Positions 20,883 through 33,694 of a DNA stretch of 64,000 bases are shown here, one piece after another. Position 1 is the stretch's first letter. Each line of letters opens with the position of its first letter. The position numbers and the translations under genes were made by a program. The stretch is taken from NCBI RefSeq assembly GCF_963675165.1, contig NC_087386.1, forward strand, positions 2,234,169 through 2,298,168, in the 5' to 3' direction. Under the pieces are notes generated by a model that saw nothing but the letters and a program-made list of their open reading frames with translations, searched no databases and had not been told where the DNA came from. The stretch comes from Halichondria panicea. Lineage: Eukaryota > Porifera > Demospongiae > Suberitida > Halichondriidae.

Positions 20883-21567
20883 TGACTATACCTGAATTCA
20901 AATGCAGCAGTGCTGTTGGTCCCAATAGCGGTAGTCGTGTGTGCAGTAGACAGTGGCTGGTATAGTAGAGGAATACAGAGTAGTTCCACACCATCCCCCA
21001 CACGTAGAAGTGGGTGAACCACCTGCAGAGGGGAATAAAGACCTCCTTAGACTGGGACAATGCAATTACAACAACTACAAGTCAGGACAGTCTCAGCTAG
21101 GGAGCTCACTATTGTAAATCACAATCCAGTACTTAGCTAGGTGTTACAAGCTAGACTTGTAGGGGGTTCTCGCTACTAGAGGTAGACTGATACACTGTAT
21201 ATATTGACCCTGACTGACCTCCTTGAGTCCAGAACCAATCCACAGTAGCCAGGAGATGCTCACATGCTGCATTAGCTGATCAGCCATTAGCCTCTGGCAC
21301 GAGAGTGGTCGACCAGCTTCCCCGCTTTGTCACTGAGATCTGCACGTACGTGTGTGTGTGTGTGTGTGTGTGGGGTGAGTGGGTGTGAGAGGAAGGACAT
21401 TCTGTACTATATATAACAGTGGTAGCAACACTGAATTGAAACAGTACACACACAAGAAACTGCAAGTGCTGGTGTTGCCCAGCTGTGCATGTCCAATGCT
21501 GACACAGGAAAAAGCATGACCTTATAATTAAGTCTACAAAATATGGATGGCAGATATAAATACGTAC

Positions 21568-22438
21568 CAAACTCAATGAAGTGGTACGGTCGACTGGCCT
21601 TGTGTACATCGTTGCCATGTTGCTCACTGAAGTCTTTGTGTAGATTCTCGAGGTAGTTAAAGGCCAGCTTGGCAGGATAGGTGGGGTCACACAGGGGGAG
21701 GTAGCATATCCCCTCCTCAAGGATGTAGCTGTGTGGGGGGTCCATGTTAGTGTGTGTGCTTCAAGCTCAAAGCCACCGCCCCTCATCCACCATTAAACTG
21801 GAGTATAATATCACCAACCAACCAAGTTCCAACTATTCTTAGACTACATGTACACTGGTAGTTCCTTGTTAGACAATCACTATAGAGGGACCTATGTATA
21901 ACACACACCACTTACAATGTGTATGGTACAGTTAAGCAAATGCTCACAAACAAAAGGCCATCCATTGCATCAGTTTATACCATGACAGAGCACCAATCAT
22001 CATACACACCACGAGGCAATAATGACATTCACAGGAGAGTGCTTACTGGAACACCATACGATCCGGGTCACACTCGATTGAGCATCGAGGGGGGCTGACT
22101 GACGACAGCTTGCGGAATATCTGCTTGGCCTTGGGTTGGTATTCAGCATAATCCCGGCCAGACTGCAGAGGGAGAATGCAACAATTCAGTTAATTCAAGC
22201 TGTTAAAGATAGCACACACTACACACGTATTATTCTAGCAAGGTTCTCTTTATATGTCTACAGAATCATGACTTGACAACTATTCATGTCACTGAGCTGC
22301 ATACAGTACAGTGTCCTGATGGGACCAATGCAGACTGTACTGTATTATCTACTGTAGCTCCTCTACCTCTTCATTGACAATGGATGAGGACAGAGGTAGT
22401 CCATCACTGGCTCTGGCAATTAGTGTCAGGTGGGCCAT
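21568..22438 (-). CDS. SEC22: SEC22 longin-domain exons, copy B
   Basis: Exons 22438-22367, 22162-22047 and 21728-21568 keep the same phases, splice sites and open frame as copy A. Small changes include Ala to Pro in [10 protein letters not shown]. The SNARE motif and membrane anchor are again absent downstream, where SRD5A3-B begins. Whether it is expressed is unknown; the reading frame has no lesion. Confidence 0.8.
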
Positions 22439-22645
22439 TGTTCCTGAGCTCTTCTTTCTTCAGTGCTTCTTCTTCTGATACGTACTTGCTTTATGTATGT
22501 TCTGTGCTCTATTTGGAACAATAATTATGTGTCCTTTGAACCCTTTCTTTATTGAACAATGTGTGGGTGTTGCTACAAGCCCCACCCCCTCATGTCTCTA
22601 GCCACCCACAAAGAAATATAAGGGCTTTCCAGACCTTCTCTTGAA
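22439..22645. promoter_or_regulatory. Putative bidirectional promoter, SEC22-B / RD2
   Basis: Same divergent arrangement, with AAATATAAGGGC about 30 bp before the RD2 ATG. Only a few substitutions from the copy A segment. Confidence 0.55.
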
Positions 22646-24245
22646 ATGGCTGAATCTACAACACTGAATGCTGCTAGTTCCCCACAATTGATGGAGGATG
22701 GGCTCACTGATTATGATAGGGTATGATATTCACATGATAGATAGATACTCAATGATCAGTGTGCCTAGATGTACTTGTTGACCACCCATAAACACACTTG
22801 GCATCATTCATTCATCACAGTATAGTGCCTACACTCTACCCTGTCAGTGTGAGGTGTTTTATCTCATGTTGTTGTTCTCTCCACATGTACCACTCTCTCT
22901 GGATGGACAACAGTGGCACATTAAGGTACGTTGTGTGCAATCACATTCTACCAAACTGACATGCTTGTGCTCTGAGCACTTGTTGTTAGGAGGTAGACAG
23001 TGTAAAGAAGAGCACATACAGATAACTAAATGTGATACTATTCCCAAGTAAATCTACTCGTAGTAGTACTTGAAAGTATGCATGGTTAATCAAGTGTTTC
23101 AGTCTGCATGTTTGGCTGTCCACAATTGTTTCCCCTCCCCTGTGTCATGCAATCACCAGTGTACTGTATCACTGCACTAATGTTCTCTTCCTTCCATTTC
23201 ATGCATCTCCACCTCACCTTTGACTGACCCTCTGAAACAACAGACTGTAAGTTGGTGTGTGTTGTCAGAGTATTTAGTGTCTGTTGCATATTCTGTGATG
23301 TTTCTACTTACCCATTATTACTCTTGTGTGTGTGCAGTGCCATAGTGTTATACAGTAGAACCTCGATTATCCGGCCCTCCATTATCCGGAACCTCGATTA
23401 TCCGGCTTGGCAGTTTTCTCGTTATCAGATCAGAAAATGGGCGTGTCCCTCAAACGCACATGCGCGTTGCAGCTGTTACCATGGAGACATACCTGCTTAT
23501 CTTCTGCGCATGCGCAGACAACCATGTGGCACTGCTGTTTATCAATAAAGTGGGTGGATCAAGGCGTGGTTTATCTATTCGTTTATCCGGCATATTCACT
23601 TATCTGGCCTGCTTCTGGAACCAAGGTGTCCGGATAATCGAGGTTCTACTGTATAGGGAAATATTTAATATGATCACATTCAACCTCGTAATCATTCATT
23701 TACTATCTTCCCACGTGTTTGCCCTGTGGACTCTCCCTCTCTGGATCAACAGTGTGTAAGTTGTGTTTGCACGTGCACACTCATTTTAATGGTTACTAGG
23801 AACTCGTAAATTGTCTTTGTCTCTTTCCATATTGCCAACTTGGTATTAGCCGAGGCCCACACAAAAGTTATTAGGTTGTAGTTTTAATATTCGTAGAATA
23901 TACACCTAAGTTCATTAGTTGGTACGTACATTATCGTGTTTGTCTCTTCCCATGCACACACTCATTCCTATGTTGGACCACACACTGATTTGGACTATTG
24001 TAGGAGGTGAGCTTCTTACGAGTACTCAATGTCCACACACTAAAATGGTTCAGCTGCAATGTGTACGGATGTACTGGTTACCTAGCATCATTAGCGTGTG
24101 ACCCTTGTCCTCTAGAGCTGACCCTCTCCCTCGTATAGGGTAGAGCACGGCTTTAAACTTGTTCAATTCGTAATCCTTTTTTCGGGCACAAGTTCGAAAT
24201 ACTACCATTGTGTACATGTAAATTTGTAAATTAAGTGCCCTACTG
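22646..24245 (+). pseudogene. RD2: 5' fragment of a Roc-GTPase/death gene
   Basis: Contains exon 1 (22646-22720, MAESTTLNAASSPQLMEDG then LTDYDR), a 12-nt exon 22914-22925 (WHIK) and three 3-nt microexons: 23244-23246 ACT (T), 23753-23755 TGT (C) and 24004-24006 GAG (E). It then runs about 240 bp into the next intron and is replaced near 24245 by STOML2-like sequence. No GTPase or death domain follows, so a functional product is not expected unless spliced to downstream genes. It lacks the Mutator-like MITE found in the other three RD genes, so its intron shows the empty site. Confidence 0.85.
23353..23651. mobile_element. pogo/Tigger-type MITE in RD2 intron
   Basis: A 299-bp element with terminal inverted repeats CAGTAGAACCTCGATTATCC / ...ATAATCGAGGTTCTACTG, flanked by a TA target duplication. 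The orthologous introns in RD1, RD3 and RD4 read GTTATATAGGG with no insert. The termini resemble pogo/Tigger elements. Non-autonomous, with no transposase. Confidence 0.88.
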
Positions 24246-25044
24246 AACATACTACAATTTCCCAACTTTAAAAACCCAGTGACGTACAGCTACAATCTGG
24301 TGGGGAGCGAGCCGGTGAAAGAGTGTCCGGCCGTCGCCATTCTTGCCAAGGCTCAGGCCCGAGCTCAGGCTCTCAACACACTGGGGGCAGCCATTGGAAG
24401 ACAGGTAGCTGTCTACTTGTTTTAATATATTCGCTGCAATTTTAAATATAGCTTATCTGTACCAGCTGCTGTTTTTTCTTGTAGAATGGCGATAAGGCAG
24501 CCTCACTGGCAGTGGCAGAACAGTATGTGGCAGCTTTCTCCCAACTGGCCAGGACCACCAACACTCTCATCCTGCCAGAAAAGACTGGTGACATCAGCTC
24601 AATGGTCTCACAGGTGTGCTGTGTGTGATGTGTGCTGTGTGTAAAAACACCGCATATTAGTGGATGTTTTTTCTAAATCAGGCCTGTTTTCAGAGCTATC
24701 TTGCATTGTCCATAACTGTGTTAGGAACGTCCAATAATTTTGTTCATAGAGTGCATTTATGATAATGATTATTGCTTCTTGTTCTGTGATCGCAGGCTGT
24801 TGGAATATTTGGTCACATGACATCAAACAGTCCTTTGAAGTCCGCTGATGGTGAAGAGGGGACCCCCCACGACCCACCCTCCACAGAGCAGACACTGGAG
24901 CAACTCACTGCCTCTATTGACAAGACAATCGATGAGAGTGTATTTAGGTCCGTGCTCAGCGAAGAGAAGGCAGCAAAGAAGGACAGAGATACACACTTCA
25001 CTCTAGATACTTCACCAACGAGACCAACTGACGACGAAAAGTAA
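24246..25044 (+). pseudogene. STOML2: Stomatin-like protein 2, C-terminal exons
   Basis: STOML2 is an inner mitochondrial membrane prohibitin-family scaffold. Three exons remain: about 24283-24404 (AVAILAKAQARAQALNTLGA), 24485-24613 (NGDKAASLAVAEQYVAAFSQ and GDISSMVSQ) and 24796-25044 (AVGIFGHM, then a Glu/Thr-rich tail and TAA). The SLxVAEQYVxAFSxLA block is diagnostic of STOML2. The SPFH domain and everything 5' are absent, replaced by RD2 intron sequence. The surviving frame has no lesion. It could be the end of a real gene whose 5' part was cut away by a rearrangement or by an assembly join. Confidence 0.82.
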
Positions 25045-25221
25045 CACTCGTGCTAGTGAGGGTAACATTTTTTGTGGCCGTTATATATTATCTTTAGAAA
25101 AGATGCTTTTGTCAATTGTTTTATAATTATAAGGAATGTTGCGAACTGCACTGTGCTAGTGTATTTTACATTATAAAAAAAAAAACATAAAAAAAAACTA
25201 CCACTGTAGCCGGGGCTGTTG

Positions 25222-25440
25222 ACTATCACAATGAAAGACTACAGGCCAGAGGGCTGTGATCTAATGAAAGACTACAGGAAGGGCTCTTGTTGACTATCAC
25301 AATGAAAGACTACAGGAGGGCTGTGATCTAATGAAAGACTACAGGAAAGGCTGTGATCTAATGAAAGACTACAGGAAAGGCTGTGATCTAATGAAAGACT
25401 ACAGGAGGGCTGTCACTATCACAATGAAAGACTACAGGAA
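25222..25440 (+). repeat. Minisatellite, about 31-bp unit
   Basis: Seven or so units built on AATGAAAGACTACAGG followed by AAAGGCTGTGATCT, some alternating with a GTTGACTATCAC variant. Lies between STOML2 and XDH. The surrounding 25045-25632 shows no other feature. Confidence 0.92.
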
Positions 25441-25632
25441 AGTAGTTTCCCGGCCACATGGGTGAACTGCAACAAGTCAAAAACGTAGGAGGAAGGGAAT
25501 CTTTTAGCCTAGATCCAAGGCCGCACTGAAGATGAGGCCTCTTATGCACTGAAAAGGAGGAGGGGCTAAGGATGCATGGAGATCTCTTTACCCACTTCCC
25601 TAATATTAATTACATGAACCATCGCGAGCATC

Positions 25633-28600
25633 ATGGCTGAGTTAGAGGGAGCCAAAGAAAGCATTTCCTTCTATGTGAATGGAGGAAAAGTGTGAAGTAT
25701 GCATGCTAGTATACTGCTAGCTAAACTGCATTGCATCCTGGATACACATTAAATTAATTTTTAATTATGATAATTATATATACACCGTGTGTGCAGGTTG
25801 TTGTGGAGAGCCCGGACTCGGAGACCACTCTATTGTACTTCCTAAGAACGCAGCGTATCCTCGTAAACCTCTTTCATGCAAAATGTTGTATTGTATATTT
25901 CGTATTGAGGAGCATCATACGAAAATTAAAACTACGAAATTATTCTACCGCATACAATAGATTCAACGTCACTATCCTGAGCTGTACGAATATTTATTAA
26001 AAATGGGTAAAATGTAGTTATACAAAAATGTGTACCAACAAAATTACCCGCGTATGCGTATATTGAGTATATTGCACGAGTACTTTCCTTAGCACCCCGT
26101 CCCTCTAGTCCGCCTAACAGGTACTAAGCTTGGGTGTGGAGAGGGTGGGTGTGGTGCCTGTACGGTGATGCTCTCCTGGTATCAAGAGGGCGTGGTTACA
26201 CATACTGCCGTCAACGCTTGTCTTGCCCCCCTCTGTTCTGTGGATGGTATGGCGGTCACCACATTGGAGGGGATTGGTAGCTCCCGCGATCTCCTTCATC
26301 CTGTTCAGGTGATCATATACGATACAAAGTCAGTTTGCATTCGCTTAATTCCTTCCTGCTAACAGTTTTGCAGTCTTTTGATTCTTTTCAAAGACTTCTC
26401 ACTTTTCCTCATAGATATCAGATGAAATTATTACTTCCAACTACGATATCTCACAACATGTTCCCCCTCTCCTCCCATGCAGGAGCGTATAGCTATAGCG
26501 CGTGCCCATGGGTCACAGTGTGGCTTCTGCACCCCCGGTTTTGTCATGTCCATGTACACTCTCCTCAGGAACAGCCACGCCCCCTCAGAGAAGCAGATTG
26601 AGGGAGCATTCGAAGGTACGTATGTGTACAAAGTCACCTCTGTATCTCTAGTGTGTGTGTGTGTGTCCCCTCAGGCAATCTGTGCAGGTGTACTGGGTAC
26701 AGGCCCATCCTAGAGGGATTCAAAACCTTCTCACAGGTGAGCTTCACCTGTGACCCCCCCTACACACCATACCCCCCCACATACTGACCCCACACACACA
26801 ATGCCCCCCACAGACTGGCTGCTGTGGCGGTGCTACCAAATGCTGTATGGACGTCAAAAGCTCTGATGGAATTAAGACTATCAAAGGTCCTTCTATCCTC
26901 TTTGATGCCTCCAAATTCCGACCCCTTGACCCCACCCAGGAACCCACCTTTCCCCCAGCACTCAGGACGGAGCCTCTCATCCCATTGGCTATCAAGGGGC
27001 CGAGGGTGTCATGGTATCGACCTTTGACCCTGGACCAGTTGCTGGTGTTGAGAGCAAGGTTCCCTCAGAGCAAGTTGGTCATTGGAAACACGGAGATAGG
27101 TGAGTGGTTGTCAAGGAGACTGTGAGGTACTGTATTAGCAAGCGTATTATAATAACGTTCTTACTATGCGATATTTGATTCCTACTGTATACTTTATATA
27201 CTTGCTACAGACTACAGTAATGACAATGATTTGATATGCAGTAGCTCATGTTGTGTTTGTGTGTATTCTCCTGTTTCTGCCGCATACCCACTGCCCTACA
27301 CATACACACAGGCGTGGAGGTAAAATTTAAGGGGGCCTTCTACGATACTCTCATCAGCTGCTCTCAAGTGCCTGAGCTCAACAAGATGGCGGTCACTGAC
27401 GAGGGACTGACAGTGGGAGCATCTGTGACACTCACCCGACTGGAGGAACAGCTCAAGCATCTAGTGGAGTCTCTACCAGGTTTGATTATATGAAGTGGCA
27501 TTTTTGTGACGTTCTACTAATTAATGCTAACGTCCGCACACATGCATTCTATCTGTGCTAACGTAATTTGTGTTCAGATTGTCCAATTTCAAAACTGATC
27601 AGAATTACCTTTCCAATGGTGTGTTTAGATTATATTATACAGAGAACAAAACGAGGACATTCTCTGCTCTCCTGGAGATGCTGCGGTGGTTTGCAGGACA
27701 ACAGATCAGGAATGTGTCGGTCAGTACCCCTCCCTAATATCGTATAGCGGGTAATATTCGTTGGTGAACATTTTCGTATGAACTACCCAATTACATATTT
27801 CGGATTCTAAATATTTGTACAGCTGAGAATAGTGACGTAGAACCTATTGCACATAATAATTTTGCAGTTTATAATTTTTGTATTAATGCTCGAAAAACGA
27901 ACATTTCCTACGTAAGAAAATAACCGGCTCTAAGGTACTCTGTATCCTGTAACTGTGTCCCCTCAGGGTATTGGGGGAAATATCTGCAACGCTAGTCCAA
28001 TCTCAGACCTCAATCCAACTCTGTTAGCGGCCGGAGTGAAGCTAACCATAGCAACCAAAGGTAGTGATGTTACCAAAATTTGGGAAATTTGAACCGAAGA
28101 CCGCCAAATTAAAGTTTTCCTGTGGACACAATGTCATTGCTGTATTGCCACGGATGTTAAATTAAAAAACCGCTAAGTCGGTTTAAATGGCTCATTCGCC
28201 AGATATCATACCTGCCAAATTTTCTTGTTATACGTACATCAGGTATATAGAAAACCCTTTCTAAACTAAAACTGTACCTATTGCACTAGCAAAGATCTCC
28301 TCTGATCTCTACAGACAGTAACCGGGGTGATAGTGATGGACCCCAGCTTCTTCACTGGCTACAAGAAGACATCCATTAAGCCGGAGGAAATACTACTATC
28401 AATCCTTATCCCCTTCACCAAAGAGGTAGGTCATGTGATCACCGTACATGGTAGTGAAGGGCAGGGGAGGTCTGACATGCATGCACGAATCACTACCATG
28501 TACTGAGTTTGTCACTATCCCCCATTTTTTCCTTGCAGTATGAGTTTGTGCTGAGTTACAAGCAGGCTAGGAGGAGAGAGGATGACATTGCCATCATCAA

Positions 28601-29551
28601 CGCTGGTCTTAGAGTCGTCTTACCACCAGCGGGTGATTCCGATTGGACGGTCCAAGACTGTTGCCTTAGTTACGGAGGGATGAGTTACATAACTACAGTG
28701 GCCAAGAAGACGCAGGCTTATCTCATTGGAAAGTGAGTACACACATACAACAGTAATGTGTTTTTAGTATAATATTGCGTTAAATTATTTCATTCATTAA
28801 TCACCAGGCCATGGTGTGAGTCTACACTGGAGGGGGTGTGTCCACTACTCCTGGAGGACCTGCCCCTCTCCCCTGATGTACCTGGGGGCATGCCGGACTA
28901 CAGGCGCTCTCTTGTCACATCCTTCTTCTACAAGTTCTATCTCACCGTCCTCTCTCGTTTGGAGTGAGCCCCTGCCACAGAATCTCATTAGTGCCACAAG
29001 GTCAGTGGTCCATGGTGTGTATTGTTGCTAGGTTACCGTTAGCCTCATCATTACCAGGAATATTTATTACGGTTTTAATAGACGTGATTGTTTCGGGGAA
29101 ACCAATACGAACACACTGTTTCCACGTCTGTGTAGATCACCTAAGTCAATTTAGAGCTCTGTTTCTACCCTATTTCTACTCTCTGTGTATAGGCTGGTCC
29201 TTTCAACTGTGATATTACTCGTCCACCTGGTTGTACTATACCCCCCAGGTTGTTTGAGAGACCCCCAGTGCAGAGTAGTCAAGGGTTTCAGAGTGTGTCA
29301 GACAAGCAGCTGCCAGAGGATAGTGTGGGGCGACCATTGATGCATCTCTCCGCTCTACAGCAGGCCTCCGGGGAGGCAAGGTGAGGGAGTGGGGCTGTGT
29401 AGTCCTATTGGTGTCATCAAAGATCGGGTAAAATCCATAAACTGTTTAAAGATGTATCCCCCCCTGCTTAGGTACATGGACGACATCCCCCCACAGAGGG
29501 GGAGCTGTACGCTGGCCTCGTCCTCAGCACGCATCCTCACGCTAATTTCAT
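25633..29551 (+). pseudogene. XDH: Xanthine dehydrogenase, N-terminal half (2Fe-2S and FAD domains)
   Basis: Molybdo-flavoenzyme of purine breakdown (hypoxanthine to xanthine to urate). Exons include 25797-25854, 26109-26308 ([12 protein letters not shown], first 2Fe-2S cluster), 26483-26615 ([16 protein letters not shown]), 26675-26736 ([13 protein letters not shown]), 26814-27099 (ending GNTEIG), 27312-27479, 27643-27719 (LRWFAGQQIRNV), 27967-28060 (GGNICNASPISDLNP, FAD domain), 28319-28425, 28539-28732 (KQARRREDDIA), 28808-28963, 29249-29380 and 29472 onward. The last one reads YMDDIPP and enters the molybdopterin domain, but a one-base loss at the G run near 29498 shifts frame, and XDH similarity ends near ATTCAC (about 29551), where EDEM3 flanking sequence begins. 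The Mo-cofactor domain, over half the protein, is missing. One junction near 28964-29006 is unresolved. Confidence 0.88.
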
Positions 29552-31775
29552 TCACAGTGCAGCACATAGAGCTAGTCTAAAGTAGAACCATTGTACAGAT
29601 AGTGACAATGGTATTGTACGTTTAGGGAGTGGTGATTGTGTGCTCCCTACTACTCACTCATCACAATGGCGCACTATCAATGGGCCCCACTGAAAAGAAA
29701 CACTACAAGTAAGTGTGTGTGTGTACACATTACCCTAGTCCTAGTAGTAGTCTAGAGGTTCCCATACTGGCCTTATTGTGTACCTACCTCAGCCTTTATT
29801 GTGTGGGAGGAATTTTGGTTTGTATGATTTGATTTGGTTTCCAGGGACAAGGTTCTGGAGATGTTCAATCATGCCTACCGTTCATACATGGTGAGCCTAT
29901 CACATGACGTGTCTATCTAATCACATGACTCTGATTTACGCTGCTGACAGGACTTTGCATATCCTGCTGATGAGTTGATGCCACTGACGTGTAAGGGGCG
30001 TGTCCGGGGGGTGGAGCAAGGACGAGGGGACATTGACTTTACCCTGGGCAGGTTCTCCCTCACCCTCATAGACACACTGGACACTCTGGTTGTGAGTCAA
30101 GTATATACATATAGTGTGTGGGTGGTCAGGGCAACCTCATCCCCTGAGGCCCTATTGGAGGAGAAGCTATGTAACTTATTTAGAAGCCATTACCATGAAT
30201 TAAGTAGCTACTGTATTTGTCTGGAGATGGTTTCCTGTATTGAATAGTTAATATAGATGCTTCCACCAGAGGCTCCTCTCTTACCTTGACTTCCTTCCCC
30301 TATATCTGAAGCAGTACAATACACTATAGGAGAGGAAGCTGTACTCTAACTGTACTGTACATGGTAGCCTGTTACTATTAAAGGGGCAGGAGCAATCTCC
30401 CCCTCCACCAATGTACATGTATTTGTCCCCTCAGGTAATTGGTTCGGTTGATGAGTTTTCCTCGGCTGTACAAAAAGTCATGACAGACATTAGCTTCGAC
30501 AGTGACTTGGTGGTATCAGTGTTTGAGACCAACATACGTGTGCTAGGTGGTTTACTGGGAGGTCACTTTGCTGCCCTGGCTCTCAAAGAGAAGGGCTACC
30601 ATCAGTTGGCTTGGTATGATGGGGGGCTGCTCAGAATGGCAGTGGAAGTGGGGAACAGATTACTTCCTGCTTTCAACACCACCACAGGTCTCCCCTATCC
30701 AAAGGTGACTGCTCTGTACTCTGAAAAATAGCCAACAGAAAATGCAGTCCAAAATGTTATACCAAATTTGAAACTGGTCTCAGTCCTAAGTGTACAGTAT
30801 GTCATGTGGATAATACAACCTGTACATATGTAGAAAGTGCTTTATTATAGGCAAATCTCTGTTGCAAGTGCACTGCAATCCACTGTACTGTGCAAAATTG
30901 CCAACAGAAAATACAGTCCATTCTGTACTAAAATTAAAACTGGTAGATAATACAACCGTTACATGTGCTGTATTATATTGTGCCTCTCCTCAGATCAACC
31001 TTCGCCACGGTATGGGCTACCCTAACATGGAGAAGACAACGTGCACGGCATGTGCTGGGTCCATGATCCTTGAGTTTGCTGCCCTCAGTAGACTAACAGG
31101 TGCAGTGATTGTGTGTGTGTGTGTGTGTGCGTGTGCGTGTGCGTGTGCATGCGTTGTGTGTGTGTACATTACCAAATGCATTTTGTAGCTCTAAGAGTTG
31201 TCTAGGCTTAGATTATTGGTTACATTTGATAGATACATTGTGTAATGGTCAAGCTCTTTCTCTCCCATCAGGTGATCCTCAGTTTGAGGTGAAAGCCCAC
31301 CTAGCAATGGAGGCAATCTGGCGTAGTAGACACCGAGGGCACAATCTGGTTAGCTCAGTCATCAACGTACACAGTGCTGAGTGGACGAGAGTGGATAGCG
31401 GTGTGGGGGCGGGGATTGACTCATACTACGAGTACTGTCTCAAGTCTTACATCCTGTTGGGGGACAGGAAGTATCTGCAGAGGTTTGGGAAGGTGAGCGA
31501 GGGGTTATTGAAACACTTTGTTCTTATACTGTTAGAGTTAAAATTGTGAGGTAAAGGAGTTAACAGAAACTGTGTATACAGTACAGAGCTTTAATATGTT
31601 CATGCAAGGTCAGCAACTTCATTTTCTTTCTTTACCCCCTCCCCTACAGCATTATGATGCCATCAAGAGGTACATCACGAATGGGCCCATGCTGGTGGAG
31701 GTGAGCATGAATTCACCTCATCGAATGACTAGATCTTTCATGGACTCACTTCTGGCGTTCTGACCTGGTCTACAG

Positions 31776-31776
<1 letters not shown>

Positions 31777-31837
<61 letters not shown>

Positions 31838-32920
31838 CTATCTATTTATTTTGACTAATGCCTTGTGCTAATTCTAAGAACCAAAATTAGATTGTTTTGT
31901 GCTTGCCACCTATAGAAGAACCACATAGACCCATCCCCATTATCAGATTCTACCACCACAAACCTGGCCCAGACAATACAGGCCTGTACCTTATAAATTA
32001 AGCCTCCCTCAAGGTCAGATTTAGTTGACACAAGCCATGCACAAGCTAAGTTAAAGTATTACAGCAGCCAATATCAAGTCTAAGATAAGTTCTATACTTT
32101 ATGTCAGCATTACCTCCAATGTGAATATAGCTTACAATCAGCATGGCCCCAAGTGAGTAACTAACAATAATTATTGAGTATACTAGTCGTTCTGAATGCA
32201 ACAGATGAATGGGGAGGGTTGGTGCACCGTTAAAGACTCTTTAACCCATCATTCTCGACTCTCAAGGTCGGGCATCTGATTGCTTTTTTTCTACCAGTAT
32301 GGTTTTGTGCTGTTTGTTCTTTTGTTTCCTTTTTTTTTTTTTCTATAGTCCCTTAACTATTACTGAAGAGCTTCCCAAAATAATGTAGACACACTGTGAT
32401 AGACTATATGCAAAATAACCTAGATACAGATCGGATTGCATTTATAACTTTGAGCTGTTTCTAAGTTTTAGGCTGAGTCAGTAATTATGTGTCGGAAAGC
32501 CCGATCCCACCCCCTATACTTCTGTATATACCATTCTCAAACACACAACGTGCTATGCACGGGACTGGTTCGCCAGTCGGGTTGACGGTTCCTCAGTTGT
32601 CTAACCCAGTGGCAACAAGCTCTTTTCGAAGAGTGGGGAAATCTTGCATATAAGAGCTGGCTCAAGAGCATTTTTAAATTTAATTAGGTACAAAGTTATG
32701 ATGTAATCCTTTCTGGTATTAATAAGTCACTCCAATCGTAGCAGCATTCACATTTACCTGCATGGTATTTAATCATCTCCAAGCTGTTTCACAACTTACA
32801 ATCCACACTGTACTAAGCCATTTTATAGGAACGTTTAAACACACAATACCCTCTAAGAAAGAGATGGGTCCCCCACTTGTACGGGGGACCCATCTCGTGG
32901 TCTCCCGCTCAAGTGGGGAG

Positions 32921-32978
<58 letters not shown>

Positions 32979-33694
32979 CTATCTATTTATTTTGACTAAT
33001 GCCTTGTGCTAATTCTAAGAACCAAAATTAGATTGTTTTGTGCTTGCCACCTATAGAAGAACCACATAGACCCATCCCCATTATCAGATTCTACCACCAC
33101 AAACCTGGCCCAGACAATACAGGCCTGTACCTTATAAATTAAGCCTCCCTCAAGGTCAGATTTAGTTGACACAAGCCATGCACAAGCTAAGTTAAAGTAT
33201 TACAGCAGCCAATATCAAGTCTAAGATAAGTTCTATACTTTATGTCAGCATTACCTCCAATGTGAATATAGCTTACAATCAGCATGGCCCCAAGTGAGTA
33301 ACTAACAATAATTATTGAGTATACTAGTCGTTCTGAATGCAACAGATGAATGGGGAGGGTTGGTGCACCGTTAAAGACTCTTTAACCCATCATTCTCGAC
33401 TCTCAAGGTCGGGCATCTGATTGCTTTTTTTCTACCAGTATGGTTTTGTGCTGTTTGTTCTTTTGTTTCCTTTTTTTTTTTCTATAGTCCCTTAACTATT
33501 ACTGAAGAGCTTCCCAAAATAATGTAGACACACTGTGATAGACTATATGCAAAATAACCTAGATACAGATCGGATTGCATTTATAACTTTGAGCTGTTTC
33601 TAAGTTTTAGGCTGAGTCAGTAATTATGTGTCGGAAAGCCCGATCCCACCCCCTATACTTCTGTATATACCATTCTCAAACACACACACACACA
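31777..33694. mobile_element. Pair of about 710-bp direct repeats inside an EDEM3-2 CA tract (LTR-like or tandem duplication)
   Basis: Two nearly identical segments, 31836-32547 and 32977-33687, differ mainly in a poly-T run. They are separated by about 430 bp of unique DNA, and each is preceded by a CA run. The left unit ends CTCAAACACACA. The spacer ends in a perfect hairpin (GAGATGGGTCCCCC and complement, 32862-32897) and a purine-rich AAGTGGGGAG. No reading frame, so a TRIM-type LTR element is only one reading. The other EDEM3 copies have just the CA run here. Confidence 0.6.

Larger units (their letters stand above)
20132..21287 (-). pseudogene. SRD5A3: SRD5A3-like copy B, internally deleted
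   Basis: Exon 1 (from 21287) keeps the start MADQLMQHVSISWLLWIGSG but has lost the HALVYWRQ to VPK part, jumping from GAGT to GAGT-like sequence at about 21228. Exon 2 (about 21044-20891) keeps CRWFTHFYVWG but lacks exactly 210 nt (70 codons) present in copy A, including RRLFECLFVSVF. The join occurs at a TTGGG(A/C)CC repeat. Exon 3 (20345-20132) keeps LFLWAYTHQYRCHVILAQL and then runs to a stop without the catalytic C-terminal block. Two insertion elements lie in the introns. Confidence 0.8.

Noticed and set aside
25222..25440. Possible CRISPR-like array
   Set aside because: Units are contiguous variants with no unique spacers of constant length. It is a eukaryotic minisatellite.
29666..29708. 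EDEM3-2 start at the internal ATG reading MAHYQWAPLK
   Set aside because: That frame does not join in phase to the exon encoding VLEMFNHAY. The frame reading ALSMGPTEKKHYK does.
31836..33687. Calling the direct-repeat pair a definite LTR retrotransposon
   Set aside because: No TG...CA boundary that is distinct from the CA runs, no clear primer-binding site, no coding sequence.
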